DNA of 64,000 nucleotides from Saururus chinensis (Eukaryota; Streptophyta; Magnoliopsida; Piperales; Saururaceae), in contig CP141143.1 of NCBI GenBank assembly GCA_035235625.1, positions 43,881,178-43,945,177 on the forward strand, given 5' to 3'. The position numbers and the translations under genes were made by a program. Of the stretch, positions 47,879 through 58,213 are shown one piece after another. The notes beneath the pieces were generated by a model. That model saw nothing but the letters and a program-made list of their open reading frames with translations, did not search any database and was not told the DNA's origin. Positions within the stretch are counted from its first letter, which is position 1; the number at the start of each line of letters is the position of its first letter.

Positions 47879-49073
47879 TGTAACAACCCGCTTTTTTTAT
47901 TATGTCTAACCAAGGGGGTTAGAGGCAATTAGTTTAATTTTTTATAAATTATAGAGGGTTTTCAGAGGTTGAAACCTCTGTATATGAGTAGAGCTTGAAG
48001 AAACGAGCGTAATGAATTAAAGAATGCGTGAAACGAAGGTCAAACTCAAAAGTTAGAACCTCAGGAAGCATGCAATATAGGCGGAACTCAATTGAAAAGA
48101 GTAGGATAAAATGATTTAAGTGGTCTATTATTGAAGGACTCATCGATACAAGTCCAACAGTACGAAAATGTGCAAATCCGAATTTGGGGTAGAAAGATAC
48201 ACGCGTTTAAAGATTAACATTCAAAACAAAGAGTAAAAGAAAAAAGGCACCGTGCACGCGACAGACGCGCGACCGTGGAGCACATAATACGCGGCTGTGA
48301 TGCACGGTTTCTACACACACGGTGCGTAATGGCGGGCGCCACCATTTCTGGTGGTACCACGGTATAAAAATGGCGGCTCTAGGATCATAAATACTCCATT
48401 TCTTATAGTTTTGACACACGAACTTCATTTTCTCCATTTCTAAGTGTTCTGAGTCCAAATTAGCCCATTCAAGAGGTGTTCTTTGTTGGACCATGGTATG
48501 GGCTAGGGTCCGGTTTGATCCAATGTTGTCGAAGTCCGGGTGAGCCAGTATGGGCCACGGGGTGCAAGGGTGGTGGGGGCAATCACGCCAACCCCACATG
48601 TGCCTTCGTCATACTAATTCGATTGGGACCCGCTGACATCACATACGCACACTAGGCATTTGACTAGGTTATGCATTAACAAGTTGTGGGGCCCAGACGT
48701 GCAAATTATGTGTCAATGGTGGGGCCCGTGGTTAGCGAGAGGTCGACCTTGTCACGGGCTTGGCAATGTGCAGGGGGTCCAATATGTACATAGGCAACTA
48801 ATATGTACGTAGGCAACCAACGGCAAGGCAACGTTGGCCCGATCCAAGTTAATTATAATTATACATTTTATTCTAATTTACACGTGATGAACTATGAAAC
48901 TTTGTTGAGTGTATATGAATGTTACAACTTGAGTCTATGTACAAGGAAGCTTTAAAGCTCTGTAGTGCGTAGATGAGAGTCATACCTCTTGAACACAGAT
49001 GACGATTCCTTGTTTATGGAAGAAATTTTTTATTGGAGATATTCAAAACCCCGGCACGGGTCGGGGTGTTACA
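47879..49073 (+). mobile_element. Tekay-like solo LTR
   Basis: TGTAACAACCC to GGGTGTTACA, 1195 bp, with inverted ends. The flanks TAATT (47874-47878) and CAATT (49074-49078) differ at one base, consistent with an aged 5-bp duplication. It shares blocks with the Tekay-like LTR at 21684 in the same orientation (ACTCATCGATACAAGTCCA; CTGAGTCCAAATTAGCCC). A possible TATA box is at 48363-48370. No internal region is present. The small ORFs in it are not credible genes. Confidence 0.85.
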
Positions 49074-49298
49074 CAATTTGACCGTTCTTCTTTAACTTAT
49101 ATAATTTCATTCGCTTAACAAAATTTAGAACAAAGCACCAAAGGTCGTTATGAATGTGTATTTAATTTTTTCAACAAATACATACTCATTTGGTATGTTT
49201 GTAAGATTGAATCAAATGTATTAAACAACAAACCAATCGAACCACTTTTGATCAAGTTATGTCATTTTAATCGATTAAAACCGAAGTTCATTAAGAAT
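49074..49298 (-). repeat. 319-bp satellite, partial monomer (reverse)
   Basis: About 0.7 of a monomer between the solo LTR and element B. It continues the register of the block ending at 47878 and rejoins 52593. Confidence 0.9.
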
Positions 49299-49649
49299 TG
49301 TTGTGAATGTCCTAGGGGCTTCCAGGGGGTGCCACTGGGGCCACGTATTTAGGTATTTAGGGCTTTTTATATAATAAGGGTATTTAGGTAATTTGGTAAT
49401 TAGTACTTTATTTCAATTATGTTAACGGGCCTTAGGCATCTGTTAGTGAGCCCATTAGTTTGCTTATTTAAGTGTAAGGGCTCGGCCCTCATTTGATTAT
49501 GAAATGAATGATTAGTTCTCTCTTCTTCTCCTCTGCCTCTCCTCCCTATCCAGCGGCCATGCCGCTATTCTTTCCCTTTCCCAGCCTCTCCGTGCCACTC
49601 CCGTCCTGTTACCGGCTAGCCAGGCCGTTGTGCCACTCCGGGCACAACA
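49299..49649 (+). repeat. 5' LTR of element B
   Basis: TGTTGTGAATG to GGGCACAACA. The block TTAGTGAGCCCATTAG, TTATTTAAGTGTAAGGGC and TTTGATTATGAA is shared with A and C. Confidence 0.92.
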
Positions 49650-49650
49650 T

Positions 49651-49662
49651 TGGTATCGGAGC
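49651..49662 (+). other. Primer binding site of element B (tRNA-iMet type)
   Basis: TGGTATCGGAGC, one change from the canonical site, one base after the LTR. Confidence 0.8.
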
Positions 49663-50195
49663 CTTTGATCGCCGGATGCCACACTTGCCAGAGCCGCCGG
49701 ATCCGCTTCCGTTGTTGCCCGATGTTCAGCCCTTCCCTGATCTTCCATCACCACCCTTGCTGGCTCCGGCCAGTCCCCGAATGGCACCACCTCCCTCCGT
49801 CACTGACTGCAAGGCTGGATTGGAGCGGCTCGCGTCCAAGTCTATTGCCGACAGGAGGAAGTGGCCACGGGTGCAGATGGGGATTGATACTGGCTGGCAA
49901 GGCCTTCTGGCCGGTGGAGTTGGCATCGACAGAGAAGCAGGAGACAGAGTGCTGGTGAAGGACAATGTGCTGGATATCATCCTGCCGGAAAATGCCATCA
50001 CTGCTGCCTCCGGTGGGTCCTGCTTCGAGCCCAACAGAATTCTTTGCACCGCATCCCACAAACAGCACAACGGCCTCTCAGACCAGTTCGTTCCCTTCGG
50101 TGCCGACTCCACCCCCTCTGATGAATCCTATGGCCTCGACGAGTTCTGGGTTCCCATTTGAAGTTCGGCCTCTCCTCTTCGAGCCACAACACACT

Positions 50196-50220
50196 CCCTA
50201 TTTCATAGCCGAAAATAGGG
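50196..50220 (+). other. Conserved 25-nt hairpin / NRG motif, copy 1 in B
   Basis: CCCTATTT, 9-nt loop, AAATAGGG: a perfect 8-bp stem whose fifth pair is A-T where A and the second B copy have G-C. Encodes PYFIAENRG. Confidence 0.72.
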
Positions 50221-50519
50221 GATCCAGCCTCTCAGCATTCGGAACGGCGGAAACGGCCGCCATGGCTACCTCTCGGTGGTCCATCATTCTCCAGTGGCCG
50301 AAGATGTTCAGGGACCGGCACCAAACGGGAGCCGCCTGGTCCTCCGCGAGCAAGGCCGAGTCCGTCGCCGCCGGTTTCACGCCCATCGTCCTCGCCGATC
50401 TTCTGAATTGTCTGAGACGGGAGGCCCAGAAAATCGCCGCCTCTATTTGTGTTCCACCTTCCGACAGAGCCCAGGCCGTCGGCAAGCTGGTCACTTGCTT
50501 CTCCTCCTTCCGCTCATCA

Positions 50520-50544
50520 CCCTGTTTCACTGTCGAAAACAGGG
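50520..50544 (+). other. Conserved 25-nt hairpin / NRG motif, copy 2 in B
   Basis: CCCTGTTT, 9-nt loop, AAACAGGG. Encodes PCFTVENRG. Perfect 8-bp stem. Confidence 0.72.
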
Positions 50545-51539
50545 GATCAGAGGTTAAACCTCCAAAATTTGGGCCTTTCCAGCAGTCGCCTCTTCGCCTG
50601 TACCCCGGTCACCTCCTCCGCCATCGCGGATCACTCCCCTTCTGGGACAACGCCATAGCACTGCCTCCTCTTTGGACTACCACTTCAACCCAACGGTGCT
50701 GGCCCTTAGCCGTCAGATGGCTGCGCTGGAGGGCATCGCGACTATTTGTCATCTGCAGCTAGGCTGTGTAGGCGGAGCCGACAGTTGCCGAGGTTCCTCT
50801 GGTGGATGCCATGGGAGGAGATTCGAGGGGCGTTGCTGGCTGAGAATGGTAGGGAACAGTTTGAACCGGATCTTCCGGGCAGCAGCTTCTTGATCATCAG
50901 GGCAGCAGTATTTCGGGATTTCTTCTTGATCTTCAGGGATAAGGTCTCGCAGGATTTTATTTCCTGTATGGATCTGATTTCCACTGGTCACTTATGGTTA
51001 ATTTCTGATCTGGACAATTGTGTCCTCGCTGGAGATCTAATCACACGAAATTCCCTGGCTGGAGAAACTGCTGGCCGTTTTGGAGAAAAGGTTGGCCAGC
51101 TCGCACGAGATCACCTTGGCGGTACCCTACAGATCTGTCCGGCTGGAGCCATCACGCTTCCTTCCATCGGCATTGCATTGGAAGTCCTGATCACACGGGA
51201 CTTCCCTTCCCATTTGGATCTGACTTCGCTGAAGCTCCATCCACAGTTTTTACGGACCGGCTCTTCTCTTCTGAATGTTGCACTGACGCACCACGAGTTC
51301 ATATGGCTCCGCTTTCCACTGGCCGCGATTGGAGTTTCCCATTCTCCTTTCATTCCCAAACGGTTAGAATGCAAGGGGACCACGTTGCTGCCAATGTCTG
51401 CATTAAGGAGGTCTGGCCGAGGTGCCTGGTCTCTTTCCTAGGTGGTCGTTCGGCTTCGTCGAGTATGTGAAGTCGAGCAAGGCAGAGATGAGATCGCTAC
51501 CAGCGGTCTGCGAGCTAATCGATGAGTGGTGCAAGCAAT

Positions 51540-51940
51540 ATGCCTTCTGTGGGCAGATCGATGCCTTCTGTAGGCCGACTGATGCCCTATGTGGGCCGAC
51601 CTTGCTGCTGTCTGCTGCCCTTTGTGCGCCGACCTTGCTGCTGTCTGCTGCCCTCTGTAGGCCAGCTTTGCTGCTGCCTGATGCCCTCTGTGGGCCGAGT
51701 TTGCTGCTGTCTATTGCCCTCTGTGCGCCGACCTTGCTGTTGTCTGCTCCCCTCTGTGGGCCGGCTTTGCTGCTACCTGATGCCCTCTGTGGGCCGAGTT
51801 TACTGCTGTCTGATGCCTTCTGTGGGCCGACAATAGTGTTGTCTGATGCCCTTTGTGGGCCGACCATAATCTCGTCTACTGATGCCCTGTGTGGGCCGAC
51901 CGTGCTCCTGTCTGCTGATGTACTCTGTGGGCAGTCTTGG
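51540..51940 (+). repeat. 33-bp tandem repeat, about 11-12 units
   Basis: The unit CTGATGCCCTCTGTGGGCCG plus CTTTGCTGCTGT-like DNA repeats about every 33 bp, with a few shorter units at the edges. Being a multiple of three it keeps frames open on both strands: 11-residue units around DALCGPSLLLS on plus, and around SSKVGPQRA on minus (ORF 52017-51403). Nothing shows that either is translated. Confidence 0.85.
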
Positions 51941-52129
51941 GGTGCTCGGTAGTCATTGGGATGACCCCGCTTGTTGGAGACCTGTGTGGACAGTCTGTTT
52001 TGTCCTGCAGCCAACAAGTTGGGCCGCTCCCTTGTCCTGCCCTTGGGTTTCGTATTTGCACTTCCATCATGTTTGTGCTGGCTTCTGCATGTCTTGAGTA
52101 GTGACCCCCTATCTCCATCATTCGGCGTG

Positions 52130-52241
52130 TCTCATCCACAGTTCTGGACCCACTGTTCACAGTGGAGCTTTGGTGGGCCCGATGCTTGGAGTTTTAGGTC
52201 ACCTCGAGGATGAGGTGATGCGCAAGCAAAGCATGGTGGAA
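52130..52241 (+). other. Conserved 3' tail of family, in element B
   Basis: GTGTCTCATCCACAGTTCTG, TGTTCACAGTGGAGCTTTGG, GGAGTTTTAGGTCACCTCG, GAGGTGATGCGCAAGC, GCATGGTGGAA, then the LTR. Aligns with the tails of A and C. Confidence 0.78.
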
Positions 52242-52592
52242 TGTTGTGAACGTCCTAGGGGCTTCCAGGGGGTGCCACTGGGGCCACATATTTAGGTATT
52301 TAGGGCTTTTTATATAATAAGGGTATTTAGGTAATTTGGTAATTAGTGCTTTATTTTAATTATGTTAACGGGCCTTATGCATCTGTTAGTGAGCCCATTA
52401 GTTTGCTTATTTAAGTGTAAGGGCTAGGCCCTCATTTGATTATGAAATGAATGATTAGTTCTCTCTTCTTCTCCTTTGCCTCTCCTCCCTGTCCAGCGGC
52501 CATGCCGCAATCCTTTCCCTTTCCCGGCCTCTCTGTGCCGCTCCCGTCCCGTTACCGGCTAGCCAGGCCGTTGTGCCACTCCGGGCATAACA
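52242..52592 (+). repeat. 3' LTR of element B
   Basis: TGTTGTGAACG to GGGCATAACA, 351 bp, the same length as the 5' LTR, followed by AGAAT. Confidence 0.92.
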
Positions 52593-53025
52593 AGAATTTG
52601 CACAAATCGTTATATCATTTAAAGTTAAAAGAGACCTCCATTCAATTGTTACTTTCGTAATAACGAATCTAATTGACAAAGTGATATCACAATTTGACCA
52701 TTCTTCCATTACTTATATGATTTCATTCACTTAACTAGATTTAGGACAAATTACCAAAGCTCGTCACGAATGTGTATTTAACTATTTTAAATAAATACGT
52801 ATTCATTTACTAAGTTCAGAAGAATGATTCAAATTCACTAAATGACAAACTAATCATACCTCTTTAAGTCAAGTTATCTCCTTTTAATCTATTAAAACCC
52901 AAGTTCGTTAGGAATGTGCACAAATTATTAAATCATTTCAAGTTTAAGGGGAGCATCCCTTCATTTGTTACTTTCATAATTACAAATAAAATGGACAAAG
53001 TGATACCACAATTTGACCATTCTTC
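52593..53025 (-). repeat. 319-bp satellite, about 1.4 monomers (reverse)
   Basis: Continues in register from 49298 through the AGAAT duplication to the TCTTC target of Reina-like element 2. Confidence 0.9.
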
Positions 53026-53344
53026 TGTTGTGCACGATCACCCGGACTATTTATTTTCCTATTATTCCATTATAGTAGGCTACTTTCTTTTATATTTCCC
53101 TCGTATTTGCTTATGTATTAGAAGAAATAACTATATTGGACCAGCTAGTGGCCCGTGGGATAGCCAGACCCACTAGCTGGCGTGAGGCCCTAGGTGAGTG
53201 GGTCAGCTCCTATATGGGTCACCCCCTTTCTTCTTCGTTGGTTATGCAATTGAATATTCAGCTTTCAGTTCCCTTTCTTCCTTCTTCCTTCCCTTTTCCT
53301 GCATGAAACTCCAAGGTATTGATTGTACCACTTCGGGCACCTCA
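53026..53344 (+). repeat. 5' LTR of Reina-like element 2
   Basis: TGTTGTGCACG to CGGGCACCTCA, 319 bp. Followed after one base by the primer site. Confidence 0.9.
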
Positions 53345-53345
53345 T

Positions 53346-53357
53346 TGGTATCGGAGC
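53346..53357 (+). other. Primer binding site of Reina-like element 2 (tRNA-iMet type)
   Basis: TGGTATCGGAGC, one change from the canonical plant site. This is the segment deleted in element 1. Confidence 0.85.
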
Positions 53358-53373
53358 TTTTATGATCTCGGCC

Positions 53374-54735
53374 ATGGCATGTGGCAAACAAGTTGCCGCG
53401 GCCCTAGAAGTTCCACCTAAGAAGGAGACTCTCAGCTCAGTGGATAGCCCAAAGACAATTCCAGAGAACACTGGGGAACCCACCCTGGTGCAAATCATGG
53501 CGGAGATCAAATTCTTGAGCATCGGCGTGGCCAAAGTCAATGCTCTGGGTCTGGCTGTGGCTCAACTCCAGGCAGGGTACACAACGCGTCTCTTGCCCAA
53601 ACCGCCAACATCTATCATGGAGAAAGGAGGGCCATCCCAGGCCCCCGAACTACACAGCTCTGACCTTCCGGCACCGGCAGATAGAGATATGTGCCTTCCC
53701 ACAGTTCTGTGCGCTTTGGCACAATCGACCAGGCCATTGATGGGAGGCGCCAGGCCTGGGATATATGAGGTACTCCAGTTGTTCAAGAAAATGCCCCAAT
53801 GAGGCCGCCTCCTAGAAACTTGTTTCAGGAGATGGAGGATGACTGGGAGGAGTACCCGGGACCCCACGGAGGACCACGGGGCTGAACCTCGTTTGGACTG
53901 CCTACAATTCCCATGCTACAATGGGGACGGTGACCTAGTGGAATGGTTGTACAAGGCGGAAAAGTTTTTCGCCTACCAGGGAATGCAATCGGAGGCTGAA
54001 CGGCTGCACATATCTGCCTTCCACCTAGACGGGGACGCTTCTGTGGGGTTCTAGAGTTTCGAAAAGGAAGTGCGTTGCCCCACTTGGGCCGCCTTCTTAA
54101 ACGAGTTGTGCATTCAATTTGTCCCCAACGAGTTCCAGGACTTTAACGAGATGCTCTCCTTGTTGCGCCAAACCATCATCGTCTAGGCTTATTACACGGA
54201 GTTCATGAAGGTGGCCAACTGCCTTCCCGACTGGCCGGTGGCGGCCTTGGTGGGCACGTTCAAGAGTGGTCTCAAACCCGAGATTTCTGAGGAGATGCAC
54301 CACCTCCCATGCGCCAGTATGCGGGACATCGTGCATCATGCACGAATTGAGGAAGAGAAGTTGGCCCGACAGTGGAGTAGCGGCGGCTTGGGTCCTTCCG
54401 ATGTCCCAATGTCAGCTCTAGCCCCCTTGCCGACCCAACCAGCAGCCCAGCGCTAGGCCGATCTATAAAGTAGCCCCCTCCATCAGGCCAGATTGTATGT
54501 CGTCTGACACTGGCAGAGATGGAGGAGTGCCGGTCCAAGGGACTAAGTTCCTGTTGCGATGAAAAGTTCGTTCCAGGACACCGTTGTTCAATCAAAGGCA
54601 GCCTCCTCGTGGAGGAGATTGAGGGGGAAGACGTGGCGAACAGGGCGGACTCTTCCCACTATGATGACATGCTGCCCAAGATTTTTGTACATGCCTTTTT
54701 GGGGGGCATTCACTTCTCGTAGGATGCGGGTTCAG
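53374..54735 (+). pseudogene. gag of Reina-like element 2
   Basis: ATG at 53374 follows the primer site by 16 bp and opens MACGKQVAAALEVPPKKE, the gag start. A frameshift comes before LDCLQFPCYNGDGDLVEWLY and FFAYQGMQSEAERL (53890-54050). A stop after DGDASVGF and another near 54184 follow, then FMKVANCLPDWPVAALVGTF and EISEEMHHLPCASMRD (54200-54340). The zinc knuckle is damaged: SSCCDEKFVPGHRC has lost its first cysteine compared with CFRCDEKF in element 1. Gag packages element RNA. Confidence 0.85.
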
Positions 54736-55925
54736 GGCCATCTCAAGTGGTAGCAAGTGGCCATCTTGATTGACAGCGGTTCCACCCACAACTTCATTAA
54801 TGACAAGGTGCCTCAGCATCTTGGCTGCTTCTTGTCCGATTTGAAGCATCTTAGGAGCTCCAACGTATGTGCTCAGGCCGCCCTCACCATCCAGTGCCAC
54901 ACCTTCATCACCGACCTCTTCTTGCTGCCCACGAAGGGGCAGACATGGTGTTAGGGGTCCAGTGGCTACAGGAGCTCGGAGATGTGGTCTGGAACTTCAG
55001 AGATATGGTTATGAACTTTGAAGTCTAGGGGCAGCGGATTCGGATTGAAGGATCCTGGTCGGGCACCCTTCTCTCAGCTCAGTCGGCGAGTTCTGTCTTC
55101 CGGTTCACATGCCAAGGCTTCCTCTTGCAGCAGCGGGTGACGGTGGAGGTGCCTCACGATGAGCTGCCTCTGGATCTTCTTGATTTATTGGCGGAGCATC
55201 GGGATGTGTTTGCTGAACCGAAGGGTCTTCAACGAGTTCAGCCTCACGACCACCACATTCCCATCATTCTTGTTGCATCACCAGCCAATGTCCGTCCTTA
55301 CTGTTATCCTCACATTTGGAAGTCAGAGATCGAGCACCTTGTGGTAACATGCTTCAGTCCGGTATCATCCGCCCTAGCACTAGCTCCTACTCCTCTCCGA
55401 TGTTGCTAGTTTGTAAGAAAGACGACACTTGGCAGTTTTGTGTGGACTAGCGAGCCTTGAATGCCATCACTGTTAAGGACAAATATCCCATACCCATGAT
55501 CGAGGAGCTGTTGGATGAGTTGGCTGGTGTGACGGTCTTCAGTAAACTCGACCTCCACTTGGGTTACCATTAGATCCTTGTGCAGCCAGCCGATGTGCAC
55601 AAGACTGCCGATACATATTGGTCTTCTTTGATGACATCCTTGCCTGCAACCAGTAGTGGGTGGAGCACTTGGAGCATCTTAGGTCTGTCTTCTCTGTTCT
55701 AAGAGATAACTCATTATTTCTTAAGCGTTCAAAGTGTTCCTTTGGCAGCCCACAGGACATATCATCTCTCAGGACGAAGTTGCTACTGGCCCATCAAAGG
55801 TGGCCGCCATGCTCTCTTATCCGCCGCCCACTTGTGTCGGTGCAGTGTGGCATTTCTTGGGCCTCACTGGCTACTATAGGAGGTTCACCAACTGATATGG
55901 AGAGATTGCTTGGCCACATTACATA
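54736..55925 (+). pseudogene. Protease and reverse transcriptase of Reina-like element 2
   Basis: The protease starts MAILIDSGSTHNFINDKV at 54757 and breaks at about 54945 (GQTWC in place of GADVLLGV). Reverse transcriptase begins near 55125 ([28 protein letters not shown]), with stops and a frameshift near 55345. Close to 55607 a deletion of about 40 codons takes out the part that in element 3 contains [13 protein letters not shown], so VHKTA is joined almost directly to the catalytic FFDDIL segment. A second small deletion near 55760 joins SFGSPQ to ISQDEVATGPSK-like sequence. The enzyme is dead. Confidence 0.85.
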
Positions 55926-56450
55926 GCTTTTGAAAAAGGGGGCATTTAGTTGGACTCGGCTGCCCAAGCGGCATTTGATGAGCTGAAGCAGTCTATGGCA
56001 TCGGCCCATGTTCTTATTTTACCAGATTTCAGCTGCTCTTTTGTGGTTGAAATGGATGCTTCAAAGACTGGCCTAGGGGTGGTGCTGCTGCAGGACGAGC
56101 ACCCCATTGCCTACATCAACAAGGCTTTGGCTGGCGATTCTTTGTCCATGTCCATTTACGAGAAGGAGATGTTGGCTATCGTCCTCGCCGTCGTCAAGTG
56201 GCGACCTTACTTACTTGGTCGCAGGATCTTGATCCGCAATAACCACCAGCCCTGAAGTACTTCCTCTAGTAGCAGGTGCCCACTCCATCACAGCAGCTGT
56301 GGGTTAGTAAGCTACTTGGCTTTGATTATGAGGTCGTGTACAAGAAAGGGTCCAAAAACACTGTGGCCGACACCCTTTCTCGCAGCTCTCCACCGGGATC
56401 ATGCTTGGCCCTCTCTACTCCGTCCTACCCCTTCATTGCTGAGTGAGGCG
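55926..56450 (+). pseudogene. RNase H of Reina-like element 2
   Basis: Clear RNase H: HVLILPDFSCSFVVEMDASK, GVVLLQDEHPIAYINKAL, SMSIYEKEMLAIVLAVVKWR, then IRNNHQP where TDHQP is usual, so a conserved Asp is Asn. The module ends in KGSKNTVADTLSRSS near 56390. It is frameshifted and has stops after the HQP motif. RNase H degrades the RNA strand during reverse transcription. Confidence 0.85.
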
Positions 56451-57860
56451 GGCATACATTGATGATTCTCCGACACAGGCGCTGATTACAGCTCTCTAGG
56501 CCGACCCAATTGCTCGTCCCTTCTATGTGTGGTGGGATGACCTTCTCTTTTGGAATGACCGCCTTTGGGTACCCGATGTTGATGATCTTTGCAGGCGCAT
56601 TCTCTCCCACTTCCATGACACTTCAGTGGCCCATCATGAAAGAGCATTCCACACTTATAAGCGGGTCAGCCATAGCTTTATGTGGCAGGGTATCCGATGG
56701 GCAGTCCAAGAGTATGTTGTTGCTTGCGATGTCTGTCAGGGAGCTAAGGCAGCCACGACGTCTCCTGTGGGTTTACTTCAGCCCTTACCTATCCCTGAGA
56801 AGGTTTGGGAGGATGTTTCGATGGACTTCGTGGAGGCCTTGCCCTTAGTGCAAGGCAAGTCAATGATTCTTGTGGTGGTGGATCAGTTGTCCAAGTACGC
56901 TCACTTTTGTGCTCTGGGGCACCCATTGACCGCCAAGACAGTGGCTGAGCTCTATGTTTAGGAGGTGGCCAAACTACATGGCATGCCTTGCACTATTGTC
57001 TTTGATTGTGACCGCATCTTCATATCTCAGTTTTGGCGGGAGTTCTTTGCTTTATAGGGCACTTCTCTCCACATGAGCACCGCTTATCACCCCCAGACGG
57101 ATGGCCAAACAGAGGTGGTAAACCAATTCTTAGAACAGTACCTCCTCTATTTCACTATGTATCAGCCCCGCAGATGGCTTCAGCTTCTTCCCTGACCAGA
57201 GTGGTCATATAACACTGCCTATCACACTTGTGTTAGTTTCACTCCTTTTGAGGTACTATATGGCCGCCCACCTCCGACCGTGTTATCTTATGTTCCTCAT
57301 CGCTCCTTTGTGGCTGAGGTGGATTATATGCTCTAGACATGAGACAAGGTTCTTTGACAACTTGAGGAGAACTTGTCCTCTGCTCAGAACCGGATGAAGC
57401 AACTCTATGATGGCCATCACACTAACAAGGAGTTTGCGGTGGGTGACTTGGTTTATGTCTCTGTTCTTCCTCAGTGCCAAGCATCCTTGTTTCAGCCCGA
57501 GCATTCCAAGCTGCCCCCCCCCCCCCCACCCACCGTTTCCATGGTCCCTATGCTGTGCAGGAGCGTATCGGCCCGGTGGCTTATCACCTGGTTCTATCAC
57601 CGGACTCCTTTGTCCATCCCGTCTTCCATGTCTCTAGGATGCGCCAATGCGTAGGTGACATGCCCTTTGCCACTGATGCTCCACCACCCCCCTTGATGGG
57701 CCCGGTCCAGCCTTCCAACCCTGTTCCCACCTTAGTGCTTGATAAGAATCAGGTCCATCGCTTGAGTCGCATCATTACAGAGGTGTTCAGTTCTTGGCAG
57801 GGTCAGCCCTTGGAGGATGCCATGTGGATCTCTGAGGACACGTTCTTGGCTCGCTAACCG
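56451..57860 (+). pseudogene. Integrase and chromodomain of Reina-like element 2
   Basis: A 144-codon stretch (56527-56961) holds the zinc finger (HFHDTSVAHHERAFHTYKR ... CDVCQGAK) and the first part of the core (SMDFVEALPLVQGKSMIL). Stops follow, with VFDCDRIFISQFWREFF and [12 protein letters not shown] (57000-57125), so the acidic triad can be traced. The C-terminal module (NRMKQLYDGHHTNKEFAVGD; FHGPYAVQERIGPVAYHLVL) is broken by a run of 14 C at 57514-57527 that shifts the frame. The end is a short chromodomain, SRIITEVFSSWQGQPLED, MWISEDTFLAR, stop. It is more complete than in element 1. Confidence 0.87.
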
Positions 57861-57906
57861 ACTCGGTCACCTTGAGGTCAAGGAGAATAGCGGAAGTGTG
57901 GTGGAG

Positions 57907-58213
57907 CATTGTGCACGATCACCCGGATTATTTATTTTCCTATTATTCTATTATATTAGGCTATTTTTTTTATATTTCCCTCGTATTTGTTTATGTATTA
58001 GAAGAAATAATTGTATTCGGCCAACTAGTGGCCAACGGGATAGCTGGACCCACTAGTTGGCACAACTCCCTAGGGAGTGGGTATGGGTCGCCCCCTTTCT
58101 TCTTCGTTGGTTATGCAATTGAATATTCAGCTTTCTCTTCCCTTTCTTCCTTCTTCCTTCCCTTTTCCTATTTGAAACTCCAAGGTACCGATTGTGCCGC
58201 TTCGGGCACATCA
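57907..58213 (+). repeat. 3' LTR of Reina-like element 2
   Basis: 307 bp, start mutated to CATTGTGCACG, end GGGCACATCA, then TCTTC. It is slightly shorter than the 5' LTR because of small deletions near 58080. Confidence 0.88.

Larger units (their letters stand above)
49663..51520 (+). other. Internal region of element B, degenerate coding remnant
   Basis: Open frames of 217, 265 and 231 codons (49508-50161, 49965-50762, 50746-51441) overlap in different frames. The first includes LTR sequence. I recognise no domain. The motif PxFxxENRG occurs twice in one frame (50196-50222 and 50520-50546), about 325 bp apart, followed the second time by KPPKFGPF. FRDKVSQ and LISTG (about 50935-50990) correspond to LRDNLSQ and LISTG in element A. 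This supports a shared ancestral protein-coding region now scrambled by frameshifts. Confidence 0.5.
49299..52592 (+). mobile_element. Non-autonomous LTR retrotransposon B
   Basis: LTRs of 351 bp (49299-49649 and 52242-52592) flank 2.6 kb without gag or pol. The target duplication AGAAT (49294-49298 and 52593-52597) is perfect. The two LTRs differ at roughly 14 sites, fewer than those of element A, so B looks younger. The primer site is TGGTATCGGAGC. It shares the LTR block, 3' tail and NRG/hairpin motif with A and C but lacks the PPR-like frame of A, having a 33-bp minisatellite instead. Confidence 0.92.
53026..58213 (+). mobile_element. Reina-like chromovirus 2, full span, degenerate
   Basis: LTRs at 53026-53344 and 57907-58213 with a perfect target duplication TCTTC (53021-53025 and 58214-58218). 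The primer site TGGTATCGGAGC is at 53346-53357. Gene order is gag, protease, reverse transcriptase, RNase H, integrase, chromodomain. It resembles element 1 closely in protein but has its own set of deletions and stops. Confidence 0.92.

Noticed and set aside
49508-50161. 217-codon ORF as a host gene start
   Set aside because: It begins inside the 5' LTR of element B and runs across the primer site; no domain is recognised.
57514-57527. Run of 14 C as a functional signal
   Set aside because: It lies in the integrase C-terminal module and merely shifts its frame; slippage or a sequencing problem explains it.
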